Positions 8,148 through 16,698 of a stretch of DNA of 64,000 nucleotides are shown in pieces. The DNA is taken from NCBI RefSeq assembly GCF_014203325.1, contig NZ_JACHIV010000001.1, positions 2,295,501 through 2,359,500 on the forward strand, given 5' to 3'. Position numbers and translations under genes: made by a program. How positions within the stretch are numbered: position 1 is the first letter of the stretch; each line of letters starts with the position of its first letter. Origin of the DNA: Saccharopolyspora gloriosae. Its GTDB lineage: Bacteria; Actinomycetota; Actinomycetes; Mycobacteriales; Pseudonocardiaceae. The notes under the pieces are model-generated. The model was given only the letters and a program-made list of their open reading frames with translations. It was not told the origin of the DNA and made no database searches.

Positions 8148-10232
8148 GTGAACGGTGGTAAGACCCTGATCCGACCGCCCGCCGCTCCGGCCGCACCGGT
8201 GCGCCGGAGCGCGCGGCTGGTGCTCCTGGTGCTCGTGCTGGGCGCGCTCGTCGTGCTGGGCTCCGCGGTGCACCTCACCCAGGGGACCTCCTCGGTGGAC
8301 GTCGTCGGCGTGCTGCGCTGGATGTTCGGCGGCGGCACCGACGCGGCTGCGGCGGTCGTCGTCGAGTCCAGGCTGCCGCGACTGCTGACGGCGCTGCTGG
8401 TGGGGACGGCGCTGGGCGTGGCGGGCTCGGTGCTGCAATCGGTGGCGCGCAACGTGATGGCGTCCCCGGACACGCTCGCCGTGGACGCCGGGGCGCACCT
8501 GGCGATCGTCGCCGTCGCCGCCTTCGGCGCCTCGCTGCCGCTGCTGGGGACGACGGGCATCGCGTTCGCCGGAGGGCTGGGCGCGGCGCTGCTGGTGATC
8601 TCGCTGTCCGGGCTCGGCGGCACCGGCATCGTGCGGCTGGTGCTGGCGGGCACCGCGACCGCGTTCGCGATGATGTCGCTGACGCGGATCCTGCTGCTGC
8701 TGTTCGACCAGGAGACCCGCGGGCTGTTCGCGTGGGGGTCCGGATCGCTGGGACAGACCGGGCTCGACGGGGTGCGGACGCTGGCGCCGGTGATCGGCGT
8801 CGCGGTCGTGGCGCTGCTCGCGATCGCCCGGCGGCTCGACCTGGTCCACCTGGGCGATGACCACGCGCGAAGCCTCGGCGTCCACGTGGGGCGGATCCGG
8901 TTCGCCTCGATCGCGCTGGCGGTGCTGCTGGCGGCGTCGGCGGTGACCCTGGCGGGCCCGGTCGGCTTCATCGGGCTGGCCGCGCCCGCGCTGGTGCGGC
9001 TGCTGGCGAACCAGGTGCCCGGCCTGCACCGGCACGCGGCGCTGATCCCGATCGCCGGGGCGACCGGCGTGGTGCTGCTGCTGGCGGCGGACGTGCTGCT
9101 GCGCGCCATGATCGGAGCGCAAGGAGCCCTGGAGGTCCCCACCGGTGTCGCCACGACCCTGCTCGGCGCGGTCTTCCTGATGGTGCTGTGCCGCAACATC
9201 CGCGTCACCACCACCTCGGCGGAACCGCCCGCCGCCGGTGTCCGCGGCGGGGTCACCGTCCTGCGCCACCGGCTCGTCGTCGGTGGGCTGGTGCTCGCGA
9301 CAGCCGGGGTGGTGACGGGATCGGTGCTGCTCGGCGACACCTTGCTGCTGCTGGGCGACCTGGCGAACTGGGTGACCGGACAGGCCGGGCCGATGGTCAC
9401 CGGCGTGATGGCGAACCGGGTGCCGCGCGTCGTCGCCGCATTGCTGGCCGGAGCCGCGCTGGCGCTGGCCGGTGCGGTGATCCAAGCGGTGGCGCGCAAC
9501 CCGCTGGCCGACCCGGGCATCATCGGCGTCGCCGGCGGAGCGGGCGTCGGCGCGGTCACCGTGATCACGCTGTGGTCCGGCGCGGGCTTCTGGATGCAGG
9601 CGAGCGGAGCGGGCGTCGGCGCCGCCGTGGCGACCGCCGTGGTGTTCGCGATGGCGGCGAAGGGCGGTTTCGCGGGGCAGCGCCTGGTGCTGATCGGCTT
9701 CGGAGCGCAAGCGGGCACCCAGGCGCTGGTGACGTTGCTGATCACGCTGTCCGACCCGTGGAACGAGACGAAGGCGCTGACCTGGCTGGGCGGCTCGACG
9801 TACGGACGGACCTACGAGCACCTGGTGCCGATGGCGCTGGCGATGCTGGTGCTCATCCCGGTCCTGATCCGGGCCCGCGGCGAACTGGACCTCCTGTCGG
9901 TGGACGACGAGACGCCGCGCGTGCTGGGCGTGCCGGTGCCGAAGGCGCGGCTGCTGCTGCTCGCGTGCGCGGTCCTGCTCACCGGCACCGCCGTGGCAGG
10001 AGTGGGAGTGCTCGCGTTCGTCGGGCTCGTCGCTCCGCACGCGGCGCGCGCGATCGTGGGCAGGCGGCACTCCCGCGTGCTCCCGGTGGCCGCGCTGCTC
10101 GGCGGCATCCTGGTGTGCGCGGCCGACACCCTGGGACGCACCGTCATCGCCCCGGACCAGCTCCCGGCGGGCCTGATGACGGCCCTGATCGGAGCCCCGT
10201 ACTTCACCTGGCTACTCTCCCGAAACCGCTAG
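8148..10232 (+). CDS. Fused two-domain iron-siderophore permease (FhuB-like)
   Basis: A 694-residue integral membrane protein with two FecCD domains in tandem, residues about 15-345 and 370-690. Each has its own PR(L/V) coupling start (ESRLPRLLTALLVG; NRVPRVVAALLAG) and roughly ten transmembrane helices. Most systems use two separate permeases; the single-chain FhuB arrangement makes one polypeptide enough for the pore. The GTG start lies 7 bp after the lipoprotein stop, so translation is probably coupled. Repeat C follows the stop. Confidence 0.9.
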   Translation: MNGGKTLIRPPAAPAAPVRRSARLVLLVLVLGALVVLGSAVHLTQGTSSVDVVGVLRWMFGGGTDAAAAVVVESRLPRLLTALLVGTALGVAGSVLQSVARNVMASPDTLAVDAGAHLAIVAVAAFGASLPLLGTTGIAFAGGLGAALLVISLSGLGGTGIVRLVLAGTATAFAMMSLTRILLLLFDQETRGLFAWGSGSLGQTGLDGVRTLAPVIGVAVVALLAIARRLDLVHLGDDHARSLGVHVGRIRFASIALAVLLAASAVTLAGPVGFIGLAAPALVRLLANQVPGLHRHAALIPIAGATGVVLLLAADVLLRAMIGAQGALEVPTGVATTLLGAVFLMVLCRNIRVTTTSAEPPAAGVRGGVTVLRHRLVVGGLVLATAGVVTGSVLLGDTLLLLGDLANWVTGQAGPMVTGVMANRVPRVVAALLAGAALALAGAVIQAVARNPLADPGIIGVAGGAGVGAVTVITLWSGAGFWMQASGAGVGAAVATAVVFAMAAKGGFAGQRLVLIGFGAQAGTQALVTLLITLSDPWNETKALTWLGGSTYGRTYEHLVPMALAMLVLIPVLIRARGELDLLSVDDETPRVLGVPVPKARLLLLACAVLLTGTAVAGVGVLAFVGLVAPHAARAIVGRRHSRVLPVAALLGGILVCAADTLGRTVIAPDQLPAGLMTALIGAPYFTWLLSRNR

Positions 10233-10257
10233 AGCCTTCCTGTCTCGTGGTTGCTTG

Positions 10258-10443
10258 GCGTAGGGGTCGGGTGGCGGAACCTCAGCGGGATTCTCGCTGC
10301 GGGATCTTTTTCCCAAGTGGCTCCGCCACGAGGGAAAAAGCTGTCCTCGCGAGAATCCCGCTGAGAACCCGCGGCGGTGCCGGTGGGCAGGGTGGTCGCT
10401 GCTCAGCGGCTTCGCCGCTGACAGGAAAAGGATCACTGCTCGT
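10258..10443 (+). repeat. Palindromic intergenic repeat, copy C
   Basis: A full copy. Long-stem arms CTCAGCGGGATTCTCGC (10281-10297) and GCGAGAATCCCGCTGAG (10349-10365) pair perfectly. The inner stem is TTTTTCCC/GGGAAAAA around GTGGC-TCC-GCCAC. The small hairpin TCAGCGGC-TTC-GCCGCTGA is at 10403-10421. It follows the permease stop and faces copy D. Confidence 0.9.
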
Positions 10444-10502
10444 TGTGAGAGCGGCGGTGCGGGGTGACTGTCTTCGCTCTTGTCTTTCCGGGTGAGCAGT
10501 CG

Positions 10503-10680
10503 GTGGTCGTTGTCTTGTCAGCGGCGGAGCCGCTGAGCGTTGACCGGCTTGAGCAAGCCGACCACCGGCGGGTTCTCAGCGGCTTCCTCGCGAGGACAGC
10601 GATTTCGCTGTGTAGGGACCTACATGAGAAATCGATCCCGCAGCGAGGAAGCCGCTGAGGTTCCGCTGCCTGACCAGCTG
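10503..10680 (-). repeat. Palindromic intergenic repeat, copy D
   Basis: A full copy in opposite orientation to C. The small hairpin TCAGCGGC-GGA-GCCGCTGA is at 10518-10536. Long-stem arms CTCAGCGGCTTCCTCGC (10575-10591) and GCGAGGAAGCCGCTGAG (10643-10659) pair perfectly. The inner loop is a second type, with CGATTTC/GAAATCG around TGTAGG-GA-CCTACA, shared with copies G and K. It follows the lexA-like stop on the minus strand. Confidence 0.9.
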
Positions 10681-10707
10681 CTCAAGCCTGGTTGCTCACG
10701 GAGGGGA

Positions 10708-11370
10708 TCAGACGCTGCGGAGTACTGAGATCACGGTGCCGAGGATGGTGGCGTGGTCGCCGTCGATGACCTCGTAGGCGGGGTTGCGCGGTTCGAGGTG
10801 GACGTGGCCGTTGCGGCGGCGGTAGACCTTCACCGTGGCCTCGTCGTCGAGCAGGGCGGCGACGATCTGCCCGGAGTGCGCCTCCTGCTGCTGGCGCACG
10901 ATCACGGTGTCGCCGTCGCAGATCGCCGCGTCGATCATGGAGTCGCCGCGCACGCGCAGCGCGAACACGGTGCCGCGCCCGGCGAACTCGCGGGGCAGCC
11001 GGAGCGTGTCGTCCACGTGCTCGTCGGCCGCGATGGGCGTCCCGGCGGCGATGTCGCCGACCACGGGCACCGTCACCGAATCCTCGTCCGAGCGCTCGCC
11101 CGCGGAGCCGCGCAGGAACGCGCGCACGTCGATGGGCCGGGACACCGTGTCGCCGCGCCGCAGGAAGCCCTTCTCCTCCAGGCTCGCGAGGTGCTTGGAC
11201 ACCGAGGAGGAGGACCGCAGGCCGACGGCCTCGCCGATCTGCTTGGTGCTGGGCGAATACCCGTCGCGGACCACCTGGTCCCGGATCGTCGCCAGGATCC
11301 GCTGCTGGCGCAGCGGCAGCGAGGAGGCGTCCAGGTGCTCGAACGGGTCAAGATCGTCGTAGGTGGTCAC
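10708..11370 (-). CDS. LexA-family repressor/self-protease, possibly a second LexA
   Basis: A 220-residue protein. The winged helix spans residues about 20-85 (PSTKQIGEAVGL, SSVSKHLASLEEKGFL), followed by an S24 autoprotease domain. The LexA cleavage pair is Ala109-Gly110 (GDIAAGTP), with catalytic Ser144 in GDSM and Lys181 in ATVKVY. All residues needed for RecA-stimulated self-cleavage are present. No canonical actinobacterial SOS box (GAAC-N4-GTTC) was found upstream. Instead GGTAG-TGGT-CTACC lies 10 bp before the start. It stands alone rather than beside nrdR, so it may be a paralogue with its own regulon. Confidence 0.82.
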   Translation of the reverse strand: MTTYDDLDPFEHLDASSLPLRQQRILATIRDQVVRDGYSPSTKQIGEAVGLRSSSSVSKHLASLEEKGFLRRGDTVSRPIDVRAFLRGSAGERSDEDSVTVPVVGDIAAGTPIAADEHVDDTLRLPREFAGRGTVFALRVRGDSMIDAAICDGDTVIVRQQQEAHSGQIVAALLDDEATVKVYRRRNGHVHLEPRNPAYEVIDGDHATILGTVISVLRSV

Positions 11371-11393
11371 CCGCCGAATGGTAGTGGTCTACC
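11362..11393. promoter_or_regulatory. Candidate autoregulatory operator of the LexA-like gene
   Basis: GGTGGTCACC (11362-11371) overlaps the start codon and GGTAGTGGTCTACC (11380-11393) lies just upstream. The two share the half-site GGT..ACC and may form a tandem operator. Neither matches the usual SOS box. Confidence 0.35.
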
Positions 11394-11515
11394 TGCCGGA
11401 ACGGATCACCGGCACGCCCGCGCCCGAGGCGATTTCCGAGACGCCTCGCCACCGGTGGAGCCGCCACGACGGGCCACCGCGCGACGCGGAGCCGCCCGTC
11501 CCACGCAGGGACTCC

Positions 11516-12700
11516 TCAGCGCTGCGCGGCGGGGGCGGGGGAGTCGTCGATGATCTCCTGGCGGCGGATCCTGGTCTGCTTGGCCATATTCCAGCCGAGC
11601 ACGCCGGTGGTGCGGCCATCGTGGCGGTAGCGCGCCACGAACCGGCCGCCGTCGAGATCACCGTCCACAACGGACACTTCGGCGTCCGGCGGCAGCGTGC
11701 CGTGCACCTGGATCTTGACGTCGTGCTGGTCGGTCCAGAAGTAGGGGATCGGCGAGTAGGCCCGGTCCGCGCCGAGGACGTTCGCGGCCACCACGCCCGC
11801 CTGCTCGGTGGCGTGGGTGCGGTTCTCCAGGCGCACCTGCGCGCCCAGCCGCTCGTCCCACCACCGGGCCACGTCGCCGACGGCGTACACGCCGGGCGCG
11901 GCGCGGCACCGCGAGTCGCAGACCACGCCGTCGTCGAGTTCGAGGCCGCTGCCCGCGAGCCATCCGGTCTCCGGGACGGCTCCGATGGCGACGACGACCA
12001 CCTCGGCGGGCAGCACTTCGCCGGTGTCCAGGCGCACGCCGGTCACGCGGTGCTCGCCGGTGACGCCGTCGACGCCGGTGCCGAGCCGCAGGTCGACGCC
12101 GCGCCCGGAGTGCAGCGCGGCGAGCCTGCCGCTGACCAGCGGGCCGAGCAGACCGGCCATCGGTGCGGGCTGCGGCCCGACCATCGTCACGTCCAAGCCC
12201 ATCGTCCGGGCGGTCGCGGCGATCTCGGCGCCGAGCACGCCTTCGCCGACCACCACGAGCCGGGAGGCCGCGGCCAGGTCCGCCCGCAGCGCCACCGAGT
12301 CCTCCAGGGTGCGCAGCACGTGGACGCCGTCGAGCCCGTCCGCGCCGGGCAGCGTCCGCGGGCGCACGCCGGTGGCCAGCACGACCGCGTCGGCGCTGAG
12401 CTCGCGCCCCGAGGCGGTGCGCGCGGTGCGGGTGGCGGCGTCGAAGCCGACCGCCGCGTCCCCGAGCACGAACTCGGCGTCCAGCGCGGCCAGCGCGGAA
12501 TCCTGCCGCAGCCGCACGCGGTCCGGCTCCCACTCGCCGGCCAGGACCTTCTTCGACAGCGGCGGGCGGTCGTAGGGCAGGTGCCGCTCGGCGCCGAGCA
12601 CCGTCACCGGGCCCGCGTGACCGCCCCGGCGCAGCGCCTCCGCGGTGGCCAGACCGGCGGCCGAAGCACCGACCACAAGAACGGAACCGGCAGCGCTCAC
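11516..12700 (-). CDS. Ferredoxin reductase of a P450 system (FAD/NADH-dependent)
   Basis: A 394-residue flavoprotein of the rubredoxin/ferredoxin reductase type that passes electrons from NAD(P)H to the neighbouring ferredoxin. FAD-binding VVGASAAGLATAEALRR is at the N-terminus, a second dinucleotide fold VVVGEGVLGAEIA is near residue 145, and VYAVGDVARW is the FAD-ribityl motif near 270. Its GTG start overlaps the ferredoxin TGA stop by 4 bp (GTGA), so the two are translationally coupled. It is last in the P450-TetR-ferredoxin-reductase operon. Confidence 0.9.
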   Translation of the reverse strand: MSAAGSVLVVGASAAGLATAEALRRGGHAGPVTVLGAERHLPYDRPPLSKKVLAGEWEPDRVRLRQDSALAALDAEFVLGDAAVGFDAATRTARTASGRELSADAVVLATGVRPRTLPGADGLDGVHVLRTLEDSVALRADLAAASRLVVVGEGVLGAEIAATARTMGLDVTMVGPQPAPMAGLLGPLVSGRLAALHSGRGVDLRLGTGVDGVTGEHRVTGVRLDTGEVLPAEVVVVAIGAVPETGWLAGSGLELDDGVVCDSRCRAAPGVYAVGDVARWWDERLGAQVRLENRTHATEQAGVVAANVLGADRAYSPIPYFWTDQHDVKIQVHGTLPPDAEVSVVDGDLDGGRFVARYRHDGRTTGVLGWNMAKQTRIRRQEIIDDSPAPAAQR

Positions 12701-12897
12701 GACTGCTCGTCGAGGGCGATGGCCGCCGCCGGGCACATGTTCGCGGCCTCGCGCACGCTCTCGTGCAGGTCGGCGGTGGGCTGGACGTCGAGCAGCACCA
12801 CGACGCCGTCGTCCTCGCGCTGGTCGAACACGTCGGGCGCGACCATCACGCAGGTCCCGGCGCCGCAGCACTTGTCCTCATCGACGGTCACCTTCAT
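12697..12897 (-). CDS. Small 3Fe-4S-type ferredoxin of a P450 system
   Basis: A 66-residue ferredoxin. Cysteines in DKCCGAGTCVMVAPDVF and MCPAAAI match the single-cluster ferredoxins that serve actinobacterial P450s; the position where 4Fe-4S proteins have an extra Cys is Ala or Gly. It should shuttle electrons from the overlapping downstream reductase to the P450 of the same operon. A GGAGTG site precedes the ATG. Confidence 0.88.
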   Translation of the reverse strand: MKVTVDEDKCCGAGTCVMVAPDVFDQREDDGVVVLLDVQPTADLHESVREAANMCPAAAIALDEQS

Positions 12898-12954
12898 GGC
12901 GCACTCCTGTTCTCGCTGGGATGTGGTGTTCGGGTCGTTCGCGACGGCGGTGCG

Positions 12955-13605
12955 TCACGGACGCGTGGTGATGGGAGCCAGCCAGAGCCCGGTGATCGCG
13001 TCGATCAGGCCGGTCGCGGCGTGTTCCCAGGATTCGCGGGGCGTGGTTCCGCCCTCGGCCAGGGCGCGTTCGCGCTCGGCCACGACGTGCACCATCAGCT
13101 GGCGCGTCATGTCGCGGCGCTCCTCCCGCACCTCCTGCGGCAGCTCCGGGAGGCAGCGGTTGAGCTCGGCGGCGGCCTCCGCCAGCGACGGCGAGTTCAG
13201 CGATTCCCGCGCCATGATCTCGCGGTAGGCCGGGTCGGTCATCGCCTGCGCGCCGAACCGGCCGAACCAGGTCGGGATGCCGAGATCGGCCAGGTGCCGC
13301 GCGTGCGGCAGCACGGTGCACGCCACCCAGTCCCGCACGTCCCGCGATCCGCGGGCGTCGGCCACCATCCGGGCGCGCAGGTGCTCGATCTGCTCGTGGT
13401 GTTTGCGGACGATGGCGGCGACCAGCTCGGCCTTCGTGCCGAAGTGGTAGCCGACCGCGGTGTTGTTGCCCTGCCCGGCGGCCTCGCTGACCTGGCGGTT
13501 GGACACCGCGGCGACCCCGTGCTCGGCGAACAGCCGCTCGGCGGCCGACAGGATCAGCTCCCGAGTCGCGCTCACCTGCTTGGCCCTCGCCGCGCTCACC
13601 GTCAC
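12955..13605 (-). CDS. TetR-family regulator inside the P450 operon
   Basis: A 216-residue TetR repressor. The helix-turn-helix spans residues about 15-60 (LILSAAERLFAEHGVAAVSN, then NTAVGYHFGTKAELVAAI), and a helical ligand-binding domain follows. The GTG start at 13605 overlaps the P450 stop (GTGA); a second GTG at 13599 is possible. Its likely operator is the 18-bp site at 14876-14893 between the P450 and the exporter. A near-identical site precedes the esterase operon at 55444. The ligand may be the P450 substrate or the exported compound; both are inference. Confidence 0.87.
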   Translation of the reverse strand: MTVSAARAKQVSATRELILSAAERLFAEHGVAAVSNRQVSEAAGQGNNTAVGYHFGTKAELVAAIVRKHHEQIEHLRARMVADARGSRDVRDWVACTVLPHARHLADLGIPTWFGRFGAQAMTDPAYREIMARESLNSPSLAEAAAELNRCLPELPQEVREERRDMTRQLMVHVVAERERALAEGGTTPRESWEHAATGLIDAITGLWLAPITTRP

Positions 13606-14819
13606 CACCGCACCGGGACTTCGCTGAGCCCGCCGACGACGAGTCCCTCCAGGCGGCGCAGTTCGTCCGCGGGCACGGCGAGTTCCAAGGTGGGGAGCCT
13701 GCGCAGCAGGACCTCCAGCGCGACCTGGAGTTCGGTGCGGGCCAGCGACTGGCCCAGGCACGAGTGCGCGCCGGTGCCGAACGCCAGGTGCGGGTTCGGG
13801 GTGCGGGTCAGGTCCATGTCGTCGGCGCCGTCGAACGCGGCGTCGTCGCGGTTCGCCGACGCCATGCTGCACATGACGGTGGTGCCGCGCGGCAGTGCGG
13901 TTCCGGCGATCTCGACGTCCTCGTAGAGGTAGCGGACCATGCCGAGCCCGGAGTTGGCGTCGAACCGCAGCGCTTCCTCGACGGCGGAGCGGATCAGCGA
14001 CCGGTCGGCGAGCAGCCGCTCCCAGCGCGAGCGGTCGGACAGCAGCATCGCCACCATCTTCCCGATCATGTTCGCCGTGGTCTCGTGCCCCGCGATCAGC
14101 AGTCCGAGCCCGGTGGCGGCCAAGGCGCGGTCGGGCATCCGCTCGCCCTCGGCGTCGGTGGCGGTGATCAGCTCGCTGAGCAGGTCCTCGCCGGGCTGCG
14201 CCTTCTTCGCGGCGATGTGCTCGGCCATGTAGGCGAAGAAGTCGGTCTCGGCGGTCTTGAACTCCTGCTCGGAGTACCGCGTGAGGTTCAGGAACATGTC
14301 CGACCAGCGGGAGAACCGGTCGCGGTCGGCGGTGGGCACGCCGAGCATGTCGCAGATGACCCAGACCGGGAGGGGGAAGCCGAAGGCGGCCTTGAGGTCG
14401 GCGGGCGCGCCACCGGCGACCATGTCGTCGACGAGCCGTTCGGCCATCGCCTCGATCTCGGGGCGCAACGCCGCCATCCGCTTGGCGGTGAACCACCGGT
14501 TGAGCAGCCGCCGCCAGCGCTGGTGCGCTTCGCCGCCCTGCGGCAGGGCGGAGGACATCTCGCTGTTGAACAGCCCGCCGGAATCGGTGTCGGAGATGCG
14601 GGCCGCGTCGGGTTCGTCGAGCTTGCGCCCGAACCTCGGGTCCGAGAGCACGGTCTTGACGTCGGCGTAGCGGGTCAGCAGCGAGACCTCGTCGCCGCTG
14701 GGCAGCTTCGCCCGGGAGACGGGGCACCGATCGCGCAGTTGCGCCCACTCGGCGGGCGGGCCCAGCGCGTCCGGGGCCGGAATCGGGTAGTCCAGCACCC
14801 GTTCGTCGGGTCGAGTCAC
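13602..14819 (-). CDS. Cytochrome P450
   Basis: A 405-residue soluble bacterial P450. The oxygen-binding I-helix AGHETTAN is near residue 240, the ExxR motif EEALR near 280, and the heme-Cys loop FGTGAHSCLGQ near 345. Unlike most actinobacterial P450s, it comes with its own ferredoxin and reductase in the same operon, forming a complete class I chain. The TetR gene overlaps its 3' end. The substrate cannot be told from sequence; a terpenoid, steroid or other hydrophobic carbon source, or a xenobiotic, would suit the neighbouring exporter. Confidence 0.92.
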   Translation of the reverse strand: MTRPDERVLDYPIPAPDALGPPAEWAQLRDRCPVSRAKLPSGDEVSLLTRYADVKTVLSDPRFGRKLDEPDAARISDTDSGGLFNSEMSSALPQGGEAHQRWRRLLNRWFTAKRMAALRPEIEAMAERLVDDMVAGGAPADLKAAFGFPLPVWVICDMLGVPTADRDRFSRWSDMFLNLTRYSEQEFKTAETDFFAYMAEHIAAKKAQPGEDLLSELITATDAEGERMPDRALAATGLGLLIAGHETTANMIGKMVAMLLSDRSRWERLLADRSLIRSAVEEALRFDANSGLGMVRYLYEDVEIAGTALPRGTTVMCSMASANRDDAAFDGADDMDLTRTPNPHLAFGTGAHSCLGQSLARTELQVALEVLLRRLPTLELAVPADELRRLEGLVVGGLSEVPVRW

Positions 14820-14875
14820 CGTGCGCCTCCTCGTGAGATCGAGCTTGGAGCCAGTTAACCGCAGCTGCTATCGTC

Positions 14876-14893
14876 AGTCAAGCGACTGCCTTA
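14876..14893. promoter_or_regulatory. Candidate TetR operator in the P450/exporter divergent promoter
   Basis: AGTCAAGCGACTGCCTTA, containing the palindrome CAGTC-AAGC-GACTG at 14875-14888. The same 18-mer with one change occurs in reverse orientation at 55444-55461. AGTTAA/TTAACT arms also flank the region. Regulation by the operon's TetR is inferred. Confidence 0.6.
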
Positions 14894-15008
14894 ACTATCG
14901 TGCCGGGGTGTCGGAGCGCTCGGCACGAAGGCGCCTCCCGGTGCGGAGGCGCCGCTTCCGCGCCCCGCTCCGCGATGGCACCCGTCCCGATGACAGGAGC
15001 TCCACCCG

Positions 15009-16433
15009 ATGACCCACGCCCTCAGCGCGCCGCGGCACGCGGACCGGCCGGGGAACCCACGTCCCAACGTGATCGTTCCGGTGCTGGCCTTCGGCGGCAT
15101 CACGGTGTCGCTGATGCAGACCCTGGTCGTGCCGCTCGTGCCGACGCTGCCCAAGCTGCTGGGCGCGAGCGCCGCGAACACCGCGTGGGCGATCACCGCC
15201 ACCCTGCTGGCCGCCGCCGTCGCCACGCCCACCGTCGGCAGGCTCGGCGACATGTACGGCAAGCGGCGGATGCTGCTGATCAGCCTCGTGACGATGGTGG
15301 CGGGCTCCGTGCTCTGCGCGCTCGCCCACAGCTTGACGCCGATGGTGATCGGACGGCTCCTGCAAGGGCTGGCGGCGGGCGTGATCCCGCTCGGCATCAG
15401 CATCATGCGCGACGAACTGCCCGCCGAACGGCTCGGCGGCGCGACCGCGCTGATGAGCGCCTCCCTCGGCGTCGGCGGCGCGCTCGGCCTGCCCGCCGCC
15501 GCGTTCATCGCCGAGAAGTCGGACTGGCACATGCTGTTCTGGGCCGCGGGTGCGCTCGGCCTCGGCGCCGCCGTGCTCGTGAAGGTCCTCGTGCCGGAGT
15601 CCGCGGTGCGCACCGGCGGGCGGTTCGACCTGCCGGGGGCCATCGGCCTGTCCATCGCGCTGCTGTGCCTGCTGCTGGCCCTGTCGAAGGGGGCCGAGTG
15701 GGGCTGGGCCAGCGGGATGACCTCGGGACTGGTGCTCGCGGGCCTCGCGACGCTGCTGGTGTGGGGCTGGTGGGAACTGCGCGCCCGGCAACCGCTGGTC
15801 GACCTGCGCACCACCGCGCGCCGCCAGGTGCTGCTGACGAACCTCGCGTCCGTGGTGTTCGGGTTCGCGATGTTCGCGATGTCGCTGGTCATCCCGCAAC
15901 TGCTGCAGCTGCCCGCCGAAACGGGCTACGGGCTCGGGCAGACCATCCTCGCCGCGGGCCTGGTGATGGCCCCCAACGGGCTGGTCATGATGGCGATGTC
16001 CCCGGTCTCCGCGTGGATCTCCCGCACTCGCGGGCCGAAGGTGACGTTGATGGCCGGGGCGCTCGTGGTCGCGTCCGGCTACGGGCTGGGGCTGGTGATG
16101 ATGTCGGCGATCTGGCAGCTCATGGTCATCTCCTGCATCATCGCCGCCGGCATCGGGCTCGCCTACGGCGCGATGCCCGCGCTGGTGATGGGCGCCGTAC
16201 CGGTGTCGGAGACGGCCGCCGCGAACAGCCTCAACACGTTGATGCGCTCCATCGGCACCTCGGTCTCCAGCGCGACCGCGGGCGTGGTGCTGGCGAACCT
16301 CACCATCCAGGTCGGCGGCGCGGCGGTGCCCGCCCTGAGCGGTTTCCAGGTCGTGCTGGCCATCGGGGCGGCATCCTCCTTGCTCGCCTTCGGCGTCGCA
16401 GCCTTCCTCCCCGGCCGCGAGGAAACAGCCTGA
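15009..16433 (+). CDS. DHA2-type MFS exporter
   Basis: A 474-residue membrane protein with 14 predicted helices, of the EmrB/QacA drug:H+ antiporter group. Motif A appears as GRLGDMYGKRRM near residue 78, and RLLQGLAAGVIPLG resembles the conserved helix-4 motif of the group. AGGAG lies 10 nt before the ATG. It is divergent from the P450 operon and shares its operator region, so it may export the P450 substrate or product. Confidence 0.88.
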   Translation: MTHALSAPRHADRPGNPRPNVIVPVLAFGGITVSLMQTLVVPLVPTLPKLLGASAANTAWAITATLLAAAVATPTVGRLGDMYGKRRMLLISLVTMVAGSVLCALAHSLTPMVIGRLLQGLAAGVIPLGISIMRDELPAERLGGATALMSASLGVGGALGLPAAAFIAEKSDWHMLFWAAGALGLGAAVLVKVLVPESAVRTGGRFDLPGAIGLSIALLCLLLALSKGAEWGWASGMTSGLVLAGLATLLVWGWWELRARQPLVDLRTTARRQVLLTNLASVVFGFAMFAMSLVIPQLLQLPAETGYGLGQTILAAGLVMAPNGLVMMAMSPVSAWISRTRGPKVTLMAGALVVASGYGLGLVMMSAIWQLMVISCIIAAGIGLAYGAMPALVMGAVPVSETAAANSLNTLMRSIGTSVSSATAGVVLANLTIQVGGAAVPALSGFQVVLAIGAASSLLAFGVAAFLPGREETA

Positions 16434-16479
16434 TGAGCCTTCAAGGCAGGAACCCGACATTCCAGGTGAGCAGCGTCCT

Positions 16480-16650
16480 TGATCGTTGTCTTGTCAGTGG
16501 CGAAGCCGCTGAGCAGTGACCACCAGCGCAACCGGCACCGCCGCGGGTTCTCAGTTGCTTCCTCGCGAGGACGGCTTTTTCCCTCGTGGCGGAGCCAGTC
16601 GGGAAAAAGATCCCGCAGCGAGGAAGCAACTGAGGTTCCGCCACCCGACC
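16480..16650 (-). repeat. Palindromic intergenic repeat, copy E
   Basis: The small hairpin TCAGTGGC-GAA-GCCGCTGA (one G-T pair) is at 16494-16512. Long-stem arms CTCAGTTGCTTCCTCGC (16550-16566) and GCGAGGAAGCAACTGAG (16618-16634) pair perfectly. The GTTGC/GCAAC pair differs on both sides from the CGGCT/AGCCG of copies D and G, a compensating change. Confidence 0.9.
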
Positions 16651-16698
16651 ACCAGAGCAGAACGAGCAACAGGCCATCAAGAAGCGAAAGGGGAGTAC

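Noticed and set aside
10212-10436. Short ORFs running through the repeat copies, giving peptides such as SWRSHLGKRSRSENPAEVP in several places
   Set aside because: The same peptide appears wherever the repeat does, in whatever frame is open, without ribosome binding sites. These are products of the repeat sequence, not genes.
11516-14819. A secondary-metabolite gene cluster around the P450
   Set aside because: No polyketide, peptide or terpene synthase is present; the set is only P450, redox partners, regulator and exporter.
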